Positions 14,417-24,110 of a stretch of 64,000 nucleotides of DNA are shown one piece after another (position 1 is the stretch's first letter; the number at the start of each line of letters is the position of its first letter). Source of the stretch: Citrobacter koseri (lineage in GTDB: Bacteria > Pseudomonadota > Gammaproteobacteria > Enterobacterales > Enterobacteriaceae); assembly GCA_900446925.1 (NCBI GenBank), contig UAVY01000004.1, positions 868,001 through 932,000 of the forward strand, written 5' to 3'. Made by a program: the position numbers and the translations under genes. A model generated the notes under the pieces. The model saw only the letters and a list, made by a program, of their open reading frames with translations, was not told the DNA's origin and did not search any database.

Positions 14417-15029
14417 GTGAAATTGAGATGGTTTGCTTTTTTGGTTGTATTGCTGGCGGGCTGTAGTTCAAAGCAGGATTACAAGAATCCGCCCTGGAAC
14501 GCCGAAGTCCCGGTTAAACGGGCAATGCAGTGGATGCCGATAAGTGAAAAAGCCGGGGAAGCCTGGGGCGTCAGCCCGCGTCTGATTACCGCGATCATCG
14601 CAATTGAATCGGGCGGTAATCCGACGGTGGTCAGTAAAATCCGGGGCGGTTGGGTTAATGCAACTGAAGGCCTCGACGTCCGGGCGCGATGTTTATCATC
14701 ATATGGGCTGGAGCGGCGAACCGTCGACCAGCGAACTGAAAAACCCGGAGCGGAATATCTCGATGGGGACGGCGTACCTGAGTATTCTGGAACACGGGTC
14801 GCTGGCCGGTATTAACGATCCGCAGGTGATGCAGTACGCGCTGGTGGTCTCTTATGCCAATGGCGCGGGCGCGCTGCTGCGCACGTTCTCTTCCGATCGC
14901 AAAAAAGCGATTGAGAAAATCAACGATCTGAGCGCGGATGAGTTTTTCGAGCACGTTGCCAAAAATCATCCTGCGCCGCAGGCGCCGCGTTATATCTGGA
15001 AACTCCAGCAAGCGCTGGATGCGATGTAA
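14417..15029 (+). CDS. emtA: Endo-type membrane-bound lytic transglycosylase EmtA, two frameshifts
   Basis: An outer-membrane lipoprotein that cleaves glycan strands internally to 1,6-anhydromuropeptides. The lipobox LLAGC at residues 12-16 follows a short signal sequence starting MKLRWFAFL. The catalytic glutamate is in [11 protein letters not shown], and the SLT-fold motifs GLMQLKAST and [12 protein letters not shown] follow. Indels near 14640 and 14655 break [11 protein letters not shown]. The last block ends [12 protein letters not shown] at 15029, close to the E. coli 203 residues. The ATG at 14417 is preceded by AAGGATAGATGACG. Confidence 0.94.
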
Positions 15030-15041
15030 CCCGCACGGGGG

Positions 15042-15779
15042 TTATTCACGCACCTTATTGGATTTTTCCCGCGCTTCCCGTTCAAGAGAGAAAATAATCC
15101 GCTGTAATTCCCGCTCCACCGCCGGGCTGACGTTGAGAAAACGAAAGCTCAGGCGGGGGAGTGGTAATCGTCTCATTTTTCCCGTCAATCACTCTGCGTT
15201 CGCTGACGGAAATAAGCTGGGCGTCAAAGTGGAAAACGCCCCATTGCCCCATGTTCAGCTCAATTTGCGAAAAGCGCATGCCTTCGGTTAATCCGGCGGG
15301 TTTTTTTCGCTTCCAGCAGAGCACCCATGCCGCCCAGCGAGAGATCGAACAAGCGAAAACGTAGCGTGTTGTCGTCCGGCATTTTCGCCTGACAGTAGTA
15401 GGGGGGATGCAAAGGCGCGGAAATACGGAAATACTCCCGGCGCTGAACGAACCACAGCTCGGGCGGCAGCGCGGTAATAAATGCCGGAAGCTGCTGGTAT
15501 TCGCCACGGGTGAGCCGATCCAGCGTGAACTCCACTTTCGCGCCCTGCGTTTCTGCGGTAATGGTTATCTGTCTGGCGCGCTGAACGGCGATGTTTTCAT
15601 AGTCCTGGCTGCCGAAATCCATCACCAGTTTTTCCGCGTTAACGTCCAGAATCTTACTGATGAACTGCCCCCCCGGCCCAGGAGATGCGTAGCGGCACCT
15701 GGCTCTTGTTTAAATCTTTGAGTACGCCTAATACCGCCAACGGGTTTTGCTTCAGGAACTGCTCACTGTAGTGACTCAC
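15042..15779 (-). CDS. ycgR: Flagellar brake protein YcgR (PilZ domain), several frameshifts
   Basis: A c-di-GMP receptor that binds the flagellar motor and slows swimming when c-di-GMP is high. The probable start is GTG at 15779 (SHYSEQFLKQNPLAVLGVL). The YcgR N-terminal domain is followed by PilZ with its arginine motif in FVQRREYFRISAPLHPPY and the DLSLGGMGALL motif. Frames change near 15675, 15300 and 15150. The C-terminus AREKSNKVRE at 15042 matches E. coli (244 residues). A good flagellar sigma-28 promoter lies upstream, as expected for a class 3 gene. Confidence 0.93.
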
Positions 15780-15818
15780 GCGTAATGACTCCTGGATGCC
15801 TGACAGATTATCGTTTGG

Positions 15819-15845
15819 TTATCGGCATGGCATGACGGAACTTAA
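15819..15845 (-). promoter_or_regulatory. Sigma-28 (FliA) promoter of ycgR
   Basis: On the minus strand TTAAGTTC, 11 bases, then a perfect GCCGATAA. The FliA consensus is TAAAGTTT-N11-GCCGATAA, so the spacing is exact and 14 of 16 bases match. It lies 40 bases before the ycgR GTG. Confidence 0.88.
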
Positions 15846-15983
15846 GACAAATGGGTGAAATTTTTATCAATGCCAGCGCATAACGTCGCAGGATGAAAAG
15901 CACGGCCGGTTGATTTGCCTATACTTAAGGGGACTGGCGCAAGAACGTCTTGCGCATGCTTTCACTGGAAAGAGGGCCTGAAT

Positions 15984-16237
15984 ATGGGAATTATTGCCTG
16001 GATTATTTTTGGTCTGATTGCAGGTGTTATCGCTAAACTGATTATGCCGGTCGCGATGGCGGTGGTTTTATACTGACCTGTATTCTCGGTATCGTTGGTG
16101 CGGTTGTCGGCGGCTGGCTGGCAACCATGTTTGGTATCGGCGGCAGCATCAGCGGGTTCAATCTTCACAGTTTCCTGGTGGCCGTCGTCGGGGCGATTGT
16201 TGTGCTCGGCGTTTTTCGCCTTCTGCGGCGCAATTAA
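15984..16237 (+). CDS. ymgE: GlsB/YeaQ/YmgE family membrane protein, one frameshift
   Basis: A small inner-membrane protein of the transglycosylase-associated (GlsB/YeaQ/YmgE) family, usually stress-induced and of unclear function. ATG at 15984, behind AGAGGGCCTGAAT, gives MGIIAWIIFGLIAGVIAKLI. One G is missing after LIMPG near 16045; the next frame continues RDGGGFILTCILGIVGAVVG to FRLLRRN at 16237. The restored protein has 84 residues with three hydrophobic segments, identical in length to E. coli YmgE. No longer open frame covers it because of the indel. Confidence 0.92.
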
Positions 16238-16471
16238 ATGAACAGAGCGGATGTGGGGATGAGTGCGTAAATCGGCGACACGCTACCCAGGCGTGTTTTC
16301 CATTCACTTGATGCCCATTATCGCTCTGGCGCATTATCAGTCGTGAACGTGTCAGGGGAGGCGTCTTCCCGGCACGTTTACGGGAATTCAACAGACGTCA
16401 GAACAATCTGTATTCCTGAGCAACGCCTGGCCCGGATTAAACGGCGAAAGCTGGCTTGATTTGTGAATAAA

Positions 16472-16490
16472 AATGAGAATAATTGTCATT
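16472..16490 (+). promoter_or_regulatory. Fur box upstream of the siderophore receptor
   Basis: AATGAGAATAATTGTCATT is a near-palindromic 19-mer of the Fur type (A/T-rich ATGA/TCAT arms), 26 bases before the receptor start. It indicates repression under iron sufficiency. Confidence 0.75.
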
Positions 16491-16515
16491 CCATTTCACA
16501 TATAATAATTTGCTC

Positions 16516-18634
16516 ATGAAAACAACTCATCGTTTCACATTACGCGCGCTCTCCTGGATGTATCACCTTAGCCCTGACTGTCCCGTCTTATGCTGAAGAG
16601 GCAAAAGAGTCGACCATTGTGGTCACCGCCGCCGGGCAGGAGAGCCTTCTTCCGGCCTGGATCAACAGCGCCACCAAATCCGCCGTGCCGGAAAGCAAAA
16701 CGCCGCAGGTGATCAACACCATCGACAGGCAGGAGATTGAGCAACGCCACGCCAACTCGGTGAATGAAATTCTGCGCTACGCGCCGGGCGTGTCAACGGA
16801 AGTTCGCGGTAATACCTCCTATATGAGCGAATATAAGATTCGCGGTTTTACGGTGGATCAGGAGTATTACAACGGCCTGCAACTGCCGTACAACGTGACC
16901 GGGAATACCAAAGCGCGTATTGATCCGCTGCTGATTGAAAGCGTGGATATTCTGAAAGGCCCGGCCTCGGTGCTGTACGGCAATGGATCGCCGGGTGGAC
17001 TGGTAAACATCCAGAGTAAAAAACCGCAGGCGGAACAGAAAACGGAAGTGGGCTTCAACACCGGCACCCGTAATCTGAAAGAGGGTTATCTGGATTCAAC
17101 CGGGCAAATCAGCGACAGCGACTGGAACTACCGTTTACTCGGCAAAGCGACGGAAGGGGATGATCAACCGCATACCTCCCGCTATGAAAACTATCTGGTT
17201 GCCCCGTCCGTTACCTGGCAACCGGACAACAAAACGCGTCTGACGATTGATGCGCTGGCGCAGAATACACCGTCGCTGTCGCCTTCCAACCCGCTGCCCA
17301 TTTCTTATCTGCGCTCAGAGTATGCGGGGCGCCGTGATTTTGCCGGAGATGAGTGGAGCGGCTTTAAGCAGCGTCAATGGATGCTGGGTTACAGCTTTGA
17401 ACACCAGTTTGACAGCGGTTGGGGCTTCAATCAGAAAGCGCGCTACTTTGATGTGGATACCCACCAGCGCAGCGTCTACTCCACCGGAAATACGGGGAAT
17501 CCGGTCTGGGAGTTGAACCGGTTTGCCTACACGACCGATGAAGATCTGAAAAGTTTTAACATCGACAACCAGGTTACGAAAACGGTAGTGTCAGGCGACT
17601 GGCAGCACCATCTGCTGGCAGGCTTCGATTACCAGAAGCTCGACAGCCATTACTTCTACCGCTATGCCAGCAGCACGCCGGGGATCGACATGCGCCACCC
17701 GAACTATCGTCAGATTCATACCGACGATTTAGGGCTGAGTACTGCGCAGAATAACCGTCTATCTTATCAGCAGAATGGTTATTATCTTCAGGATCAGATT
17801 GCGTTTGGCGGCCTGAACCTGCTGGCGAGCGTGCGTTACGATGACTATCGTTCCGCCACGACCGACTATCTGCAAAACGGCGATAAAACCTGGATTTCAC
17901 AGGATCGCGTTACCAAACGTTTCGGTGCGTTATACGCGTTTGAAAATGGGATCTCTCCATTTATCAGCTATTCCGAAGGCTTTAAGCCGATCTCGCCGCA
18001 AGGGACACTGACCTCGAAAGAGGTGAAGCCGACCACCAGCAAGCAGGTTGAGGGCGGGGTGAAATACCTGCTGGCGGAATACGCGACCACCTTTACCGCA
18101 TCGGTGTTTAATATCCGCCAGAAAAATGTGCTTTCCGCCACGCCAACCTGGGATTACCGCCAGACCGGCGAGATTGAGTCAAAAGGGGCCGAACTGTCGA
18201 TTGTCAGCCGTCCGGCGGATAACGTCACGCTGATCGCCAAACTATGCCTATACCCATGGCGATCAACACGGAAGATGAAAACGTATGAAGGCAAACGTCC
18301 GACTCAGGTGCCGGAAAACGCGTTTAACCTGTGGGGCGATTACACCTTTGATAATACGCCGCTGCGCGGGCTGAACGTTGGCGCGGGCGTCCGTTATACC
18401 GGGCCGATGGAGATCTCGCCAGCTAACGACAAAGGCAAACTCGGCGGCACGACGCAGTATGATATGGCCGTCTCTTACCGTCTGGGAGAGGCGATCCCAT
18501 CGTTGAGCGGGGTGACGCTGAAGGCCAGCGCGCAGAATATTACCAACAAAGAGACGTTTAGCTGTTACGACGACAACAACTGCTGGATTGGTCGCGACCG
18601 CACCGTTCAGGTTGGCGCCAGCTACAGCTTCTGA
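16516..18634 (+). CDS. TonB-dependent hydroxamate-type siderophore receptor (FhuA/FoxA family), frameshifts
   Basis: An outer-membrane receptor of about 705 residues. The signal peptide region MKTTHRFTLRALSW is followed by a shift near 16556, then LTVPSYAEEAKES, TonB box STIVVTAAG, a plug domain (TPQVINTIDRQEIEQRHANS) and a 22-strand-type barrel ending VQVGASYSF with C-terminal Phe. A pair of compensating indels near 18245 garbles a short segment where a sequence like ANYAYT is expected. A cysteine pair in FSCYDDNNCWIGR near the C-terminus is typical of the FhuA group. It most resembles ferrioxamine receptors (FoxA), but the ligand is inferred. A Fur box lies upstream. It is convergent with the next receptor. 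Confidence 0.9.
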
Positions 18635-18638
18635 TAGC

Positions 18639-18668
18639 AACCCGGCCTGCAATTGCGCAGGCCGGGTT
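18639..18668. terminator. Shared terminator between two convergent receptor genes
   Basis: A 12-bp stem (AACCCGGCCTGC/GCAGGCCGGGTT) with a 6-base loop, followed by TCGTTTTCATT on the plus strand. It begins 5 bases after the plus-strand receptor stop and 22 bases from the stop of the minus-strand receptor. Confidence 0.85.
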
Positions 18669-18689
18669 CGTTTTCATTCGGCGGAACAA

Positions 18690-20661
18690 TCAGAACTTAT
18701 ATTCCACCCCGGCCCAGAAATTACGGCCTTTCCTCGATAAACCCTTCGCTGTAGGCATACTTCGTATCGAACAGGTTGTTCACGGACGCGTTGACGCTAA
18801 AACCGTAGCCCATCGCATAATCCGCGCGGATATGGGTAATGGCAAATCCGCCCGCTTTCTGTGAACCGTCTGAATTGCTGTAGCTGGAGGAACGCGCCTC
18901 TTCTGACAGCGTAATACTCAGCGGTTCCCACGGCTTGAGCGTCATCCATGCGGTGAGCGTCTGCGTTGGCAAATCGGTGATTTCACCGATTTCATCACGC
19001 TTGACGTCCGCGTGGATCAGCCCGTAGCTCAGCCCGACATCCAGCATTTCAGACACATTGCCTTTGATTCCGGCATCCAGACCGGTGTAATCCACCCGGC
19101 CGCTATTGCGGTTCTGGATCGTATCGGCATCAATATTGTGCGACAGGATTGCGTCGGTCACGCGGTTATAGTACACGCTGACCTCGAATCCCCAGTCGCG
19201 GGTCAGCGAACCGTTCCAGGTCAGATCCACGCTGCGGGCGCGTTCGGGTTTTAACTGCGGGTTGACGATGGCCACCTGGTTATACGCCGGTTTCGACGTG
19301 GTATACCGCTCTTTGAGCGTCGGGAAACGCGTCCGGTCAGAGTAAGAGAGCGCCAGCGTGTCCTCGTTTGCGAAGTGGTATTTGGTCATGACCTGCCAGT
19401 TAAACGCCGACTGGTTGTTGTCGTCGTAGTGGGTTACGCTGCCGTCTTTTTCGTGTTTCATCCCTTCCAGACTGTCACGCCAGTCATAGCTAATACCGGC
19501 CACGACATCCACATTATCGGCGGCGGCCCACTGGTATTCGCTGGCTAACGACCAGGTACGGTCTTCATAGCGATCGTATGCCGCATGCGGCGCGCCTTTT
19601 TCACGGTGGACGTCATCTTTCCAGTTAACGGCGAACGAGAGCAGATCGTTTTCACGCATTTCGGCGGCGAGTTGTAACCCTGCGCCATCGCTGTAATCAG
19701 AATAGTGGCTATAGCTGCCTTTCTTGTTTTTCAGGTCGGCAAGGGAGTTGTACATCATCAGCGTGTTTTCAAAGGTGTCGCGATAAAGCCGGCTTTTCAG
19801 CGTGAAGCGATCGCCCAGATGCGTGGTGCCCTGATAGTAATAACTCTCTTTATCGTATTGCGGCCACTGCCAGTAGCGCGACTTCTGGCTGCTGGTGCCT
19901 GCGTATGGCGGGTTGTCCTTTTCACCGTCCTGGTTGATATAGGTCAGGGTGTACTCGTCATTTTCGCGCGGCGTGAAGCCCAGCTTAACAATGCCCCGTT
20001 TATCATCTGCCGACGAGTTGATCATTTTCCCGTTGCTGCCTGCAATGGTGTTGTCCACCCCGTGCGGCAGACCCAGGAAATCCTGCTTCAACTGGCTACC
20101 GCTGACTTGCAGATAACCCAGCTCATTACTGGCGCCAAACGAGGCGTGCATATCGTGGGCGTTATCTTTGCTCCGGCTCCATCCCTGGCGATAACCGATG
20201 CTCCCTTCGAGAGGTTTTGTCGGTTTTTTGGTGGTGATGTTGATTGCGCCGCCCATCTGGTTAGGGCCTTGCAACAGCGATGAGTAGCCTTTGGACACCT
20301 CAACGGAGGCAATGTCCGAGGTGAGGAAGCGCCCTAAGTCGAGGTTGCCGTCGTAAGGGATGTAAACCGGCACGCCGTCGAAAAAGATCGGAACCTGGCG
20401 GCTGTCAAAACCGCGAACTTTGACCTGCTGTTCGTTGCGGTTGCCTGATTTTTGCAACGCCACGCCGGGGATGACGCTTAATGCCTGCGCCACATTCTGC
20501 TTATCCAGATCCTGCATGGTTTGTTGACCAAGCACCGTGGTGGTCGCCGCAGAGGCGGGGCTAGACCAGACGGTCATGGTATCGCTTTCTTGCCCAGCAA
20601 ACGCATTATGCGCAAAAGCTACCGATAATGCCGTGTAAAGACAACTCTGAGTGAATTTCAT
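18690..20661 (-). CDS. TonB-dependent receptor, last gene of ModE-boxed metal uptake operon
   Basis: An outer-membrane receptor of about 656 residues. The start at 20661 (MKFTQSCLYTALSVAFAHNAFA, signal peptide to about residue 22) is preceded by GGAATAAAAAC. The TonB-box-like DTMTVWSS is followed by a plug (QTMQDLDKQNVAQALSVIPG, then VKVRGFDSRQVPIFFDGVPV) and a barrel. An extra A near 18718 breaks the end; the next frame gives GRNFWAGVEYKF with C-terminal Phe. It follows modD by 23 bases and is the terminal gene of a six-gene operon, so it probably imports the same substrate as the ABC transporter. The substrate is unknown; the operator suggests a molybdenum or tungsten complex rather than an iron siderophore. 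Confidence 0.88.
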
Positions 20662-20684
20662 TGTTTTTATTCCATTTATCAATG

Positions 20685-21542
20685 TTATATGTCACTTTCG
20701 TCCGGGTTCAGGATGACGTTGATATCCATCGGTGGTGCGTAGTACGGTGCGGATGTAATAAAGAGCCTGATACCACAGTCGAGATAACTCGCCAGAGTGG
20801 CGAGGTTGATGCCGCCAGTCAGCGCCAGCGTGCAATGGGGGGCCAGTGAAGGCGCCGCCCGGGCCACCTCCGCCGCCTGATGTGGGGTAAATTTGTCGAG
20901 TTGCAAAACGTCGGGGCCTGCGAGGAGCGCTTCAAGGGCTTCCTCTGGAGTGTCTGCTTCGACGACGATCTTTTTTTCCGGGGCATGACGGCGCAACTGC
21001 GAAATGGCCCCGGCCCAGTCGTTACCGGGGGCGAGAAAGCGGCGGTGATTTGCAAACAGCAGCACGGTCTCCGCGCACCCGGCGCGGTGAATGATTCCGC
21101 CTGCGGCGAGCACCGCCTGTGCGGCTAACAGCCGGGTGCCGGGAATGGCTTTACGCGTGCAGGCTATTTGCCCGTCGGGGTAACGGCTATGCAGGATGTG
21201 AAGCATGCTGTCGAGATAGTGTGAAACGCCACAGCTCCACTCCAGTACGTTTTGTACGGCCTTCCAGCCCTGGTGCAGCGCCGCCGCATTCCCGCTGACG
21301 CTGATCAATCGTTGACCGGCTGCGGCGCGCTCGCCGTCGTTCATCTGCTCCAGGACGGTCAGCCCCAGCGACTGCAACATTTGTCTGGCCACGGCAATGC
21401 CGCTCACGCAGCCGCCCTGTCGATGACGGAAGGTCATGCGGCCTGGCAGATTGCCGATGCCCAGAGCGCGTGTGGTCAGGTCGCCTCCCTGAATATCCTC
21501 CAGCAGCAATGCGTCCGTTTGTGCGTGTGAGAAGTAGATCAT
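20685..21542 (-). CDS. modD: ModD, quinolinate-phosphoribosyltransferase-like protein
   Basis: A 285-residue NadC-fold protein of the ModD group, first noted in molybdenum transport loci; the reaction is unproven. NadC-type signatures are visible: CTRKAIPGTRLLAAQAVLAAGG followed by a GIIHR histidine-arginine, an acidic VVEADTPEEALEALLAGPD/LQLDKF block, and LTGGINLATL near the C-terminus, all expected in phosphoribosyl-binding barrels. ATG at 21542 overlaps the methyltransferase TGA (ATGA), so the two are translationally coupled. The frame is intact. I infer it modifies or makes a pyridine-like or phosphoribosylated ligand, or salvages one; a plain NadC role is less likely because the gene sits inside a transport operon. 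Confidence 0.85.
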   Translation of the reverse strand: MIYFSHAQTDALLLEDIQGGDLTTRALGIGNLPGRMTFRHRQGGCVSGIAVARQMLQSLGLTVLEQMNDGERAAAGQRLISVSGNAAALHQGWKAVQNVLEWSCGVSHYLDSMLHILHSRYPDGQIACTRKAIPGTRLLAAQAVLAAGGIIHRAGCAETVLLFANHRRFLAPGNDWAGAISQLRRHAPEKKIVVEADTPEEALEALLAGPDVLQLDKFTPHQAAEVARAAPSLAPHCTLALTGGINLATLASYLDCGIRLFITSAPYYAPPMDINVILNPDESDI

Positions 21543-22351
21543 TTCAGCGCCTTTTGTGGAATGCTGTCCCACCAGATCAGCGCCCAGTCCCGGCTGGCCG
21601 GGGCAAGGGCGCTGGCATCCTGCTGTTGATACCAGCGGTACAGACGCTTACGCTCTTCATCGCTGATGTCGCCCATGCTCCAGCGAACGTTTTCAGCAAA
21701 GCGTTCCCAGGTGCTGTTGTCCTGCTGGCAGTTCTGCCCACGGATAAAATCGACATGGGCGCAGATCCCCATTTGGTACAGGACATTGAGGGCATAAATA
21801 TAGTTAGGCAGCTCGATAACCTCGCGACCCAACGCGCGCTGGATAGTGGGGGAAACAAAAGAGGAACTGACCAGGTGCGTGGTATAGACGCGCAGCCGCG
21901 CCTGGTTGTTGAGTTTTGTCATCGCCTGGCGCATATCCGCAACGAGCGTTGAGCGGGAGGCCACGGCGATATCGCAGCGCGGAAGATCGCTCCAGTCCTC
22001 TTCCCAGGCGCGTTGCACCCAGTGAACATGGGTTGCCCGTTGCTCTGTCGCGCGGCGGGCGGCAACGCGCAGCATTCCGGGGCTGTAATCCACGCCGCAG
22101 ATATGCGGTATTTTGCCCGCCAACGCCAGCGAGACGGTGCCCGGGCCGCAGCCCATATCAAACAGCGAGTTCACGCCCTGCAAATCCATTTTTTCCATCA
22201 GCTGTTGCAGGTAGGTGTCCGTCGGCGACGCGCAGTTTTCTGCCATTTTCTCTGCCCGTTTATCCCAATGGTCGGGCGTTTTTTCCGTTCGTTTCGCCTG
22301 CAATAGCTGCTGGCGGTAGAGGTCTGCAAAATCAATGTCATCAATGAGCAT
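21539..22351 (-). CDS. Class I SAM-dependent methyltransferase in metal uptake operon
   Basis: A 270-residue cytoplasmic methyltransferase with an intact frame. SAM-binding motif I LFDMGCGPGTVSLALAG is at residues about 63-79, with the acidic motif II GVDYSPGMLRVAARRA after it. The N-terminal part DLYRQQLLQAKRTEKTPDHWDKRAEKM is typical of proteins annotated beside ModD in enterobacteria. Start ATG at 22351 lies 9 bases after the ATPase stop; the stop overlaps modD. No substrate can be read from sequence. Placement between transporter and ModD suggests it acts on the transported ligand or on a chelator. Confidence 0.85.
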   Translation of the reverse strand: MLIDDIDFADLYRQQLLQAKRTEKTPDHWDKRAEKMAENCASPTDTYLQQLMEKMDLQGVNSLFDMGCGPGTVSLALAGKIPHICGVDYSPGMLRVAARRATEQRATHVHWVQRAWEEDWSDLPRCDIAVASRSTLVADMRQAMTKLNNQARLRVYTTHLVSSSFVSPTIQRALGREVIELPNYIYALNVLYQMGICAHVDFIRGQNCQQDNSTWERFAENVRWSMGDISDEERKRLYRWYQQQDASALAPASRDWALIWWDSIPQKALK

Positions 22352-22360
22352 GGCTGTCCC

Positions 22361-23121
22361 TTATTGCTGATCGCCAAAAAGATGGCGGTGGATTTGTGTG
22401 GGCGAGACCCGATAAAGCGCGGCCAGATTGTCGGCAGCGAGCTGGCGCTCTGGCGCGCCTTGCGATACCTGGCCGTCGGACTCCACGCGCACGACGCTGT
22501 CGGCTATCGCCCTGGCATGGAGCGGATGATGGGTTGACATCAGTAGCGCCATCCCCGTTTTTTTCAGTGTCACCAGCGTGTCGAGCAGGCGGGTCTGGTG
22601 ACCAAAGTCGAGGCTGGAGGCGGGTTCATCCAGCAGTAACAGGCGAGGGCGTTGCGCCAGAGCGCGGGCGATCAGCACCAGTTGACGCTCTCCGCCGCTC
22701 AGGGTGTTCCAGCGTCGGTGCGCCAGATGGACGATTTCAAGCGCGGCGAGCTGCTGGTGGGCAATCTCTCGCTCTCCTGGCGCCGGGAACGGCGAATGCC
22801 GCCATTTTCGGCGTCAGCCCCATCATCACCATATCCAGAGCGGTGAAGGCGAACGCGCCGTCGTGCGCCTGTGGCACCCAGGCAATGGCGCTGGCGCGCT
22901 CCCGGTCTGAAAAACGCCGCACCGCCACGCCATCAAGCAGGATGTCGCCGCTGATCAAGGGGAGAACGCCAAGAATGGTGCGCATTAGCGTGGTCTTGCC
23001 GCTGCCGTTTGCGCCGAGTAAACAACAAATTTCTCCCGCCGGTACGGTAAAAGAGACGTCGCGCAAAAACCGGGCGTCGGGCATATCCCAGGTTGGCGTG
23101 GCGAACCGTCAGTCGTGTCAT
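22361..23121 (-). CDS. FecE/BtuD-type ABC transporter ATPase, frameshifts
   Basis: The ATP-binding subunit of a metal-chelate ABC importer, about 253 residues. Walker A GANGSGKTTLMRTILG, signature LSGGERQLVLIARAL and Walker B LLLLDEPASSLD are all present, with the switch histidine in MSTHHPLHA. ATG at 23121 overlaps the permease stop (ATGA). Indels near 23085 and 22765 shift the frame; a third near 22700 is possible. The transporter belongs to the siderophore/cobalamin class that also includes molybdate-type MolBCA. It should power import through the adjacent permease. Confidence 0.88.
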
Positions 23122-24110
23122 TGGCGTCCTCCGCGCAGCAGAAGCAGCAAAAAAGAAAGGGGCGCCGATAAATGCGGTGAGGATCCCGAGTGGAATCTCC
23201 GTACTGCTGATTGCGCGCGCGAGCGTGTCGGTCCAGCAGCAGTAAAATGGCGCCAGCGCCCATTGAGACAGGAAGCAACTGCTGGTGGTTATTGCCGGTG
23301 AGCAACCTGCCGATATGCGGCACGACTAAGCCCTATCCCAGCCGATAATCCCCGGCAATCGCCACCGTGCTGGCGGTGATGAGCGTCGCGCAGACAATCA
23401 GCGCGAGCCGAAGGCGGGTAACGTTGATGCCCAGGGAACGGGCTTCATCATCTGAAAGCGTCAGTAAATTCATACGCCAGCGCAGTAGCAGCAAAGGGAT
23501 GGCGCCGAACAGAATCAGCGGCGCCGAGAAACAAAGATCATGCAGCGTGATGGTAGAGAGTCCGCCGAGTAACCAGAAGGTGATGGAGGGCAACTGGGTA
23601 TAGGGATCGGCCAGCGTTTTTATCAGGGAAATTCCCGCGCCGCACAGCGTACCGAGCGCGATACCCCACCAGCACAAGGGTTAATACAGGGTCGTGACGC
23701 GTCACCCGACGGGTAATCAGCCAGACGCCAGCAACCACCAGCAGACCGCCGCCGAACGCGTAGAGCTGGATAAACAAAATCGGCAGGCCCAGCAAAATCG
23801 CCGTACATGCGCCTAAACCCGCTCCGGCGGCAACGCCGAGAATATCCGGGGAGACCAGCGGATTGCGAAACATCCCCTGATACGTCGTGCCCGCGCCCGC
23901 CAGCGCAGCGCCCAGCAGCAGCGCGGCGAGAATACGGGGGAGGCGGATCTGCCAGAACACGATTTGATCCTGTGTCGGCACCGTGTCATGGCTGAAGATC
24001 ATCGCCAGCACCTGCCGGGCATCGAGGTGATAAGCGCCCGATACGCTGGCAAAGGCAATACAGAGAAGGGCAATCCCCAGCATCAGGACAGAAAGGGTGG
24101 TCGTTCTCAT
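23118..24110 (-). CDS. FecCD-type ABC transporter permease, frameshifts
   Basis: An inner-membrane permease of the FecCD/BtuC family, about 330 residues and ten expected membrane segments. ATG at 24110 starts MRTTTLSVLMLGIALLCIAF and overlaps the binding-protein stop (TGATG). Family landmarks are WQIRLPRILAALLLGAALAGAG, YQGMFRNPLVSPDILGV, and, after shifts near 23670 and 23330, WIGLVVPHIGRLLTGNNHQQLLP and the C-terminal EIPLGILTAFIGAPFF with LLLLRGGRQ. Only one permease is encoded, so the importer is a homodimer type like BtuC. Confidence 0.9.

Noticed and set aside
19705..20283. A 192-residue open frame on the plus strand opposite the TonB receptor
   Set aside because: It is the complementary-strand shadow of a well-conserved receptor gene, without a start signal.
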